Origin: an uncultured Bacteroidales bacterium
Lineage (GTDB): Bacteria; Bacteroidota; Bacteroidia; Bacteroidales; Muribaculaceae
NCBI GenBank assembly: GCA_900554345.1
Contig: USHH01000062.1
Location: forward strand, 1-10,286
Direction of reading: 5' to 3'
DNA length: 10,286 nucleotides
In this document: piece by piece, positions 8,101 to 10,286 of the stretch
How the letters are laid out: each line of letters opens with the position of its first letter
Position numbering within the stretch: position 1 is the stretch's first letter
The notes under the pieces: generated by a model
The model's input: only the letters and a program-made list of their open reading frames with translations
Databases searched by the model: none
Told to the model about the DNA's origin: nothing
Made by a program: the position numbers and the translations under genes

Positions 8101-10286
8101 GCCGACAATTCATCACTGAATGTGATTACTCAAGGCGATAAGATTGTATTGAGCAATCTGCAGCCGGGCGAAGTCAACATAAGTGTACGGCCAAAGTCTG
8201 GCTGCGCCGACTTCCTCAATATCACCGGGGGAAGCTTCAAGATTATTCTCGCCGAGGCGGTGGCGAAGCCATCGTTCTCGAAGACAGATAACGGGGAGGC
8301 TATAGCAGGCGGTACGGAGCAAGAGCCGACCGTCATCTACCTCAACAATCAGCTTAAGGCTTCATGCGCCAATGGCACAATCGTAAAATACCGTTTCACA
8401 ACGGAAGCTGAATGGAGTGACCTTCCCACCGATGGCATCATACCGCTCACGCCCGAGACGAGGCAATATGTGGAGGTAAAGGCGGTGACAGCCGACGGTT
8501 CACGCGAGAGCGAGATTGCCGCTGGATGGTTTGCGCTCCGCTACAAGAAGGCGACGCTCTCCTTCCGCAACACGCAGTATGAGGCGAAGCCCGGCGACGA
8601 GATAACCGAGCAGAAAGCCGGAGCGACCGTCACCGAGGCAGACACCGCCGACGCTCCTCCCATCATATACTCAAGCAGCGACGAGTCTGTCGCGACGGTC
8701 GACGGTCAGGGCGTCTTGACGGTCAAAGGGGAAGGCGAGATCACCATTACAGCCAAGATCAAACAGGGCGAGGGATGGGAATCCGCCGAGGCAAGCTATA
8801 CTTTGATTGCCAAGACACCACGAGCCGACACGCCGACGGTGACGATACCGGGAGGAGACTCAGCCGACAATGCACCGGTGATCTATGCACCCAACGGCTT
8901 GACGGCTAATTGCCAGGTCGGGGTGGTGATGTATTCCATCGACGGTGGCACCGGCTGGCAGCGCATACCGGAGGGTGGCCTTTTCGTGGAGGATGACAGC
9001 AACGCATCGGTGACAGTGAAGGTGATGCTGAAATCAGTCGGCGACGGAATCGCCGACAGCGAGGTCTACGAGGCTTATTACACCTTCCGGCGCAGGTCGG
9101 CCAAGCTGTCCTTCCCCCATAGCGCGGTCGAGGGCATCGCAGGACTGAAGATCACCGACAACGTGGCGACCGTCTCCGACATCGACTCTCCCGACGGAGA
9201 GCAGCCGACACTCGTCTACTCCTCAAGCGACGAATCGATTGCCATGGTGGATACGGAAGGCATCGTAACGATGCGCAGCAAAGGCACGGCCATCATCACC
9301 GCCACTATCAGCAACGACAATGGATGGATGCCGACCTCGGCTGATTACACCGTCACGGTGAGTTTCGAGACCTTAGGTACGCCGGTATTGTCGGCGCAGG
9401 GCGGCTCGTCGTCCGAGACCGCGACACCCGTCTATGTCCCGGCGAGGCTGACAGCCGCTGTGGAGGGTGGAGTATTGATGTATTCCGTCTATGGCGGCGA
9501 GAGCTGGAGCGGTATGCCGGCCAACGGCCTGCAACTCGTCAATGCCGACAAGAGCCCCAACACCGTCAGGGTCTTGGTTAAGGCAGTGGCCGAAGGTAAG
9601 GAGGACAGCGAGGTGAAGGATGGCTGGTATGTTTTCAAGTACAAGTCTGCCTCCCTGCGCCTTGCCAAGACTGAGCTCGCCCTACAAGCCGGCGAGACCG
9701 TCACCGACAACAAAGCCGAGGCATACGACATCGACGCACCGCAAGGCGAGGCGCCGCAGATCGCCTATTCATGGAGCGACACTTCCGTGGCCACAGTTGA
9801 TGCCGACGGCAAAGTGACCGCTGTCAAAGCCGGCGAGACAGTTGTCAGGGCATATATCAAAGAGGAGAACGGCTGGCTGGAGAGGGAAGCCACCTGCAAG
9901 GTGACGGTGACTCCCAAGGAGGACCCGACACCCGATGAGCCCAATCCCGATGATCCTACGCCGGACGATCCCACGCCCGATAACCCTACGCCCGATGACC
10001 CGATACCGGATGATCCCACGCCCGATGATCCCACGCCCGATGACCCGACGCCCGATGACCCGACGCCGGACGATCCCACGCCCGATGATCCGACGCCCGA
10101 TGACCCGACGCCAGACGATCCTACGCCGGACGATACTACGCCCGATGACCCGACACCCGATGACCCGACACCGGACAATCCTACGCCCGATGATCCGAAT
10201 CCTGATGACCCCGACCCGGACGACCCGACTCCCGACGACCCGACTCCGGAGGAGCCGACACCCGCTATAGCACCGATTATAGGCTT
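5029..10286 (+). CDS. Large secreted modular Ig-like protein (BIG_2 plus CHB_HEX_C-like repeats), 3' end outside the window
   Basis: The frame is open for 1,752 complete codons to the window edge. ATG 5029 is the first after an in-frame TGA at 4879-4881. Residues 1-24 form a signal peptide: NREK, a hydrophobic core, then cleavage after THA. Residues 25-204 are a beta-rich domain starting DYVLVTDVSQLQEGQEY and ending GLRLYRKV; its pattern recalls N-terminal domains of other Bacteroidota exported proteins. Residues about 215-1629 alternate two module kinds. One carries VIYAP, YSLDGGTNW and GWYTFKY and resembles chitobiase C-terminal (CHB_HEX_C) domains. The other carries YSSSDESVATVD and a GxATITA-like strand, typical of BIG_2 Ig-like domains. 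Residues 765-1075 break the pattern. Residues 1631-1745 are an acidic DDPTP repeat, followed by the start of another region (AIAPIIG). No catalytic motif is visible. A role as a surface adhesin or a scaffold displaying a distal domain is inference, and the C-terminal anchor or sorting signal is not in view. Confidence 0.9.
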   Translation, partial: MNREKLHLLLAIILLALPFVYTHAEETTDYDYVLVTDVSQLQEGQEYALLSAEEGNPRYISQFSSNNYLECSGVRIDNFNSERFNSRQRTGLNKPLYHIGIELNEDNHYIIKNGAPDSQNLFWTYDSGSLSSEPLPSSPSDNQKKMVSWDISFDSDTHKANIVSVHRSENHWVFVSQNGSYIINNSTKATNLSTDIGLRLYRKVDPDNPPQGEEKTASPVPTPAAGTQDNSTALYAPEALTFSTTSGTVSYSLDGTSWAEVGTDGISLYDLADKQAKTVKLQFKAKEEGKTESDVIEGWYTFKYRSATTFAFNNPPSSLQAGESAQLQLNTSYDAPNGDIPSITYSSTDESIATVDSNGNVTAVAPGEATIRAAIIVGDTENIGWIGKETSLKLTVTAKPQTSSPSVNLNGGTTKDDAKVIYAPNKLTVTPAEGSTVKYSLDGGTNWTNYNYDVSFYNADKSANTVHLQFKAVADNHMDSDIVGGWYTFKYHSATTFEFERESLSLEKGNAGSNTLQTEYDKPADEGTPAITYSSSDETVATVNPQGIVTAVKPGIAVITATIAEDEQWKGAEATFTVTVTAPAVPKPKVEPAGGDSENCATVIYAPEKIKVTVSAGTVYYNAPNKDNNTYEVLNDGIFISQDGKASFTSEIICFTWNNGEQINKVSGWYTFKYKTATLSFDETNVNGNAGGSIENIKPTLSNVDAPAGDTPVVAYTTSDSSVATVDENGKVTLMKSGIATITATIKEDNGWKAASASYQVTVGKTLLTSDNFHFASENLNYSFGAEIPDAPTLIKPDDVTGTVSYTSTAPANIWVNQQTGKIEQINKVGEAIITASLTGDPKYADATATYTITVTKADASLSLTYNGKQVKNGETISEIAVFQAEPTDLKPYTLTVSPGYDFNQITTFDQTLLAIDGRVEDGDEHQRTNTFYLKALKAGEGTFAIKTPATDNHNETTLQFTVKMEKLNVNFDFSKWNGKTLDLRTDAQGPDNNRKLTLDFTKTLTAGKLSTDGIDIWNYIEATADNSSLNVITQGDKIVLSNLQPGEVNISVRPKSGCADFLNITGGSFKIILAEAVAKPSFSKTDNGEAIAGGTEQEPTVIYLNNQLKASCANGTIVKYRFTTEAEWSDLPTDGIIPLTPETRQYVEVKAVTADGSRESEIAAGWFALRYKKATLSFRNTQYEAKPGDEITEQKAGATVTEADTADAPPIIYSSSDESVATVDGQGVLTVKGEGEITITAKIKQGEGWESAEASYTLIAKTPRADTPTVTIPGGDSADNAPVIYAPNGLTANCQVGVVMYSIDGGTGWQRIPEGGLFVEDDSNASVTVKVMLKSVGDGIADSEVYEAYYTFRRRSAKLSFPHSAVEGIAGLKITDNVATVSDIDSPDGEQPTLVYSSSDESIAMVDTEGIVTMRSKGTAIITATISNDNGWMPTSADYTVTVSFETLGTPVLSAQGGSSSETATPVYVPARLTAAVEGGVLMYSVYGGESWSGMPANGLQLVNADKSPNTVRVLVKAVAEGKEDSEVKDGWYVFKYKSASLRLAKTELALQAGETVTDNKAEAYDIDAPQGEAPQIAYSWSDTSVATVDADGKVTAVKAGETVVRAYIKEENGWLEREATCKVTVTPKEDPTPDEPNPDDPTPDDPTPDNPTPDDPIPDDPTPDDPTPDDPTPDDPTPDDPTPDDPTPDDPTPDDPTPDDTTPDDPTPDDPTPDNPTPDDPNPDDPDPDDPTPDDPTPEEPTPAIAPIIG
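5671..9915 (+). repeat. Array of CHB_HEX_C-like plus BIG_2 module pairs, 549-561 bp period
   Basis: Six paired modules are recognisable by the closing motif of the first half. These are GWYTFKY at 5920-5940, 6481-6501 and 7030-7050, GWFALRY at 8524-8544, AYYTFRR at 9073-9093, and GWYVFKY at 9622-9642. The spacings are 561, 549, 1494, 549 and 549 bp, or 187, 183, 498, 183 and 183 residues. Each is followed by a strand such as KSATLSF and then a BIG_2 domain with a version of YSSSDESVATVD (YSSTDESIATVD, YSSSDETVATVN, YTTSDSSVATVD, YSSSDESIAMVD, YSWSDTSVATVD). The third pair has a degenerate first half: the YSLDGG-W motif is replaced by an Asn-rich stretch. Each pair probably folds as two beta-sandwiches, giving a long stiff rod. 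Confidence 0.85.
7321..8253 (+). other. Aperiodic insert of divergent beta-sandwich sequence within the surface protein
   Basis: This stretch (residues 765-1075) separates the third and fourth recognisable module pairs. About 7324-7602 still looks like an Ig-like domain (VSYTSTAPANIWVN, then GEAIITASLTG and YTITVTKA), but it is not the standard copy. About 7603-7920 (starting DASLSLTYNGKQVKNGE) and 7921-8253 (starting MEKLNVNFDFSKWNGKT) are two further strand-rich segments with alternating hydrophobic residues that I cannot assign. Neither has a GWYTFKY motif or the BIG_2 signature. Confidence 0.55.
9919..10263 (+). repeat. 23 tandem 15-bp units encoding an acidic DDPTP linker
   Basis: The 345 bases are exactly 23 in-frame 15-bp units. 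Most encode Asp-Asp-Pro-Thr-Pro; variants include EDPTP, DEPNP, DNPTP, DDPIP, DDTTP, DDPNP, DDPDP and EEPTP. Synonymous codons differ between neighbouring units (GAT/GAC; CCC/CCG/CCT; ACG/ACA/ACT), so the array is not a fresh expansion throughout, although 10021-10110 is more uniform. Pro/Asp/Thr linkers of this kind act as extended spacers between domains of exported proteins. Confidence 0.9.

Noticed and set aside
9765..10178. - strand frame encoding a repeated Gly-Val-Gly-Ser-Ser protein
   Set aside because: It is the antisense reading of the 15-bp tandem array, whose + strand frame continues a long coherent protein.
9919..10263. CRISPR-like array
   Set aside because: The unit is a 15-bp in-frame coding repeat with no unique spacers between copies.
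9935..10270. + strand frame rich in Met, Thr, Arg and Pro over the tandem array
   Set aside because: It is an out-of-frame reading of the DDPTP repeat and has no independent support.

Overview
The window looks like a chromosomal segment from a member of the Bacteroidota, probably order Bacteroidales. Two upstream regions match the Bacteroidota -7 promoter consensus TAnnTTTG, start codons follow A/T-rich leaders with no clear Shine-Dalgarno sequence, and the first two genes are of types common in gut Bacteroidales. Those genes are very GC-rich (sampled lines 68-73% G+C). I cannot name the genus from sequence alone.

Layout, all genes on the + strand: (1) 1-1883, the C-terminal three quarters of an adenosylcobalamin-dependent (class II) ribonucleotide reductase; its N-terminus lies left of the window. 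(2) 1884-2025, a short intergenic region with a good promoter and a 9-bp dyad around it. (3) 2026-4704, a complete 892-residue GH77 4-alpha-glucanotransferase with two N-terminal CBM20 starch-binding domains and a long insert between its catalytic residues, the arrangement known from plant DPE2. (4) 4705-5028, a gene-free spacer holding an 18-bp tandem duplication, a REP-like pair of inverted hairpins, a strong intrinsic terminator and a second promoter; 4846-4918 shows nothing. (5) 5029 to the right edge, one uninterrupted reading frame of 1,752 complete codons that runs out of the window. It encodes a secreted, modular, immunoglobulin-like surface protein.

The large protein is the most unusual content. 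After a signal peptide and a beta-rich N-terminal domain it alternates two kinds of beta-sandwich module: one resembling a chitobiase/hexosaminidase C-terminal (CHB_HEX_C) domain and a bacterial Ig-like group 2 (BIG_2) domain. The pair recurs with a period of 183-187 residues. The period is interrupted once by about 315 residues of different sequence. The modules end in 23 acidic Asp-Asp-Pro-Thr-Pro units, followed by the start of a further region cut off by the window edge. Base composition changes sharply inside this gene.

The three genes do not form an evident pathway. Ribonucleotide reductase is nucleotide metabolism, the glucanotransferase is cytoplasmic maltodextrin metabolism, and the third protein is exported. 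Separate promoters, plus a terminator between genes two and three, suggest independent transcription units.
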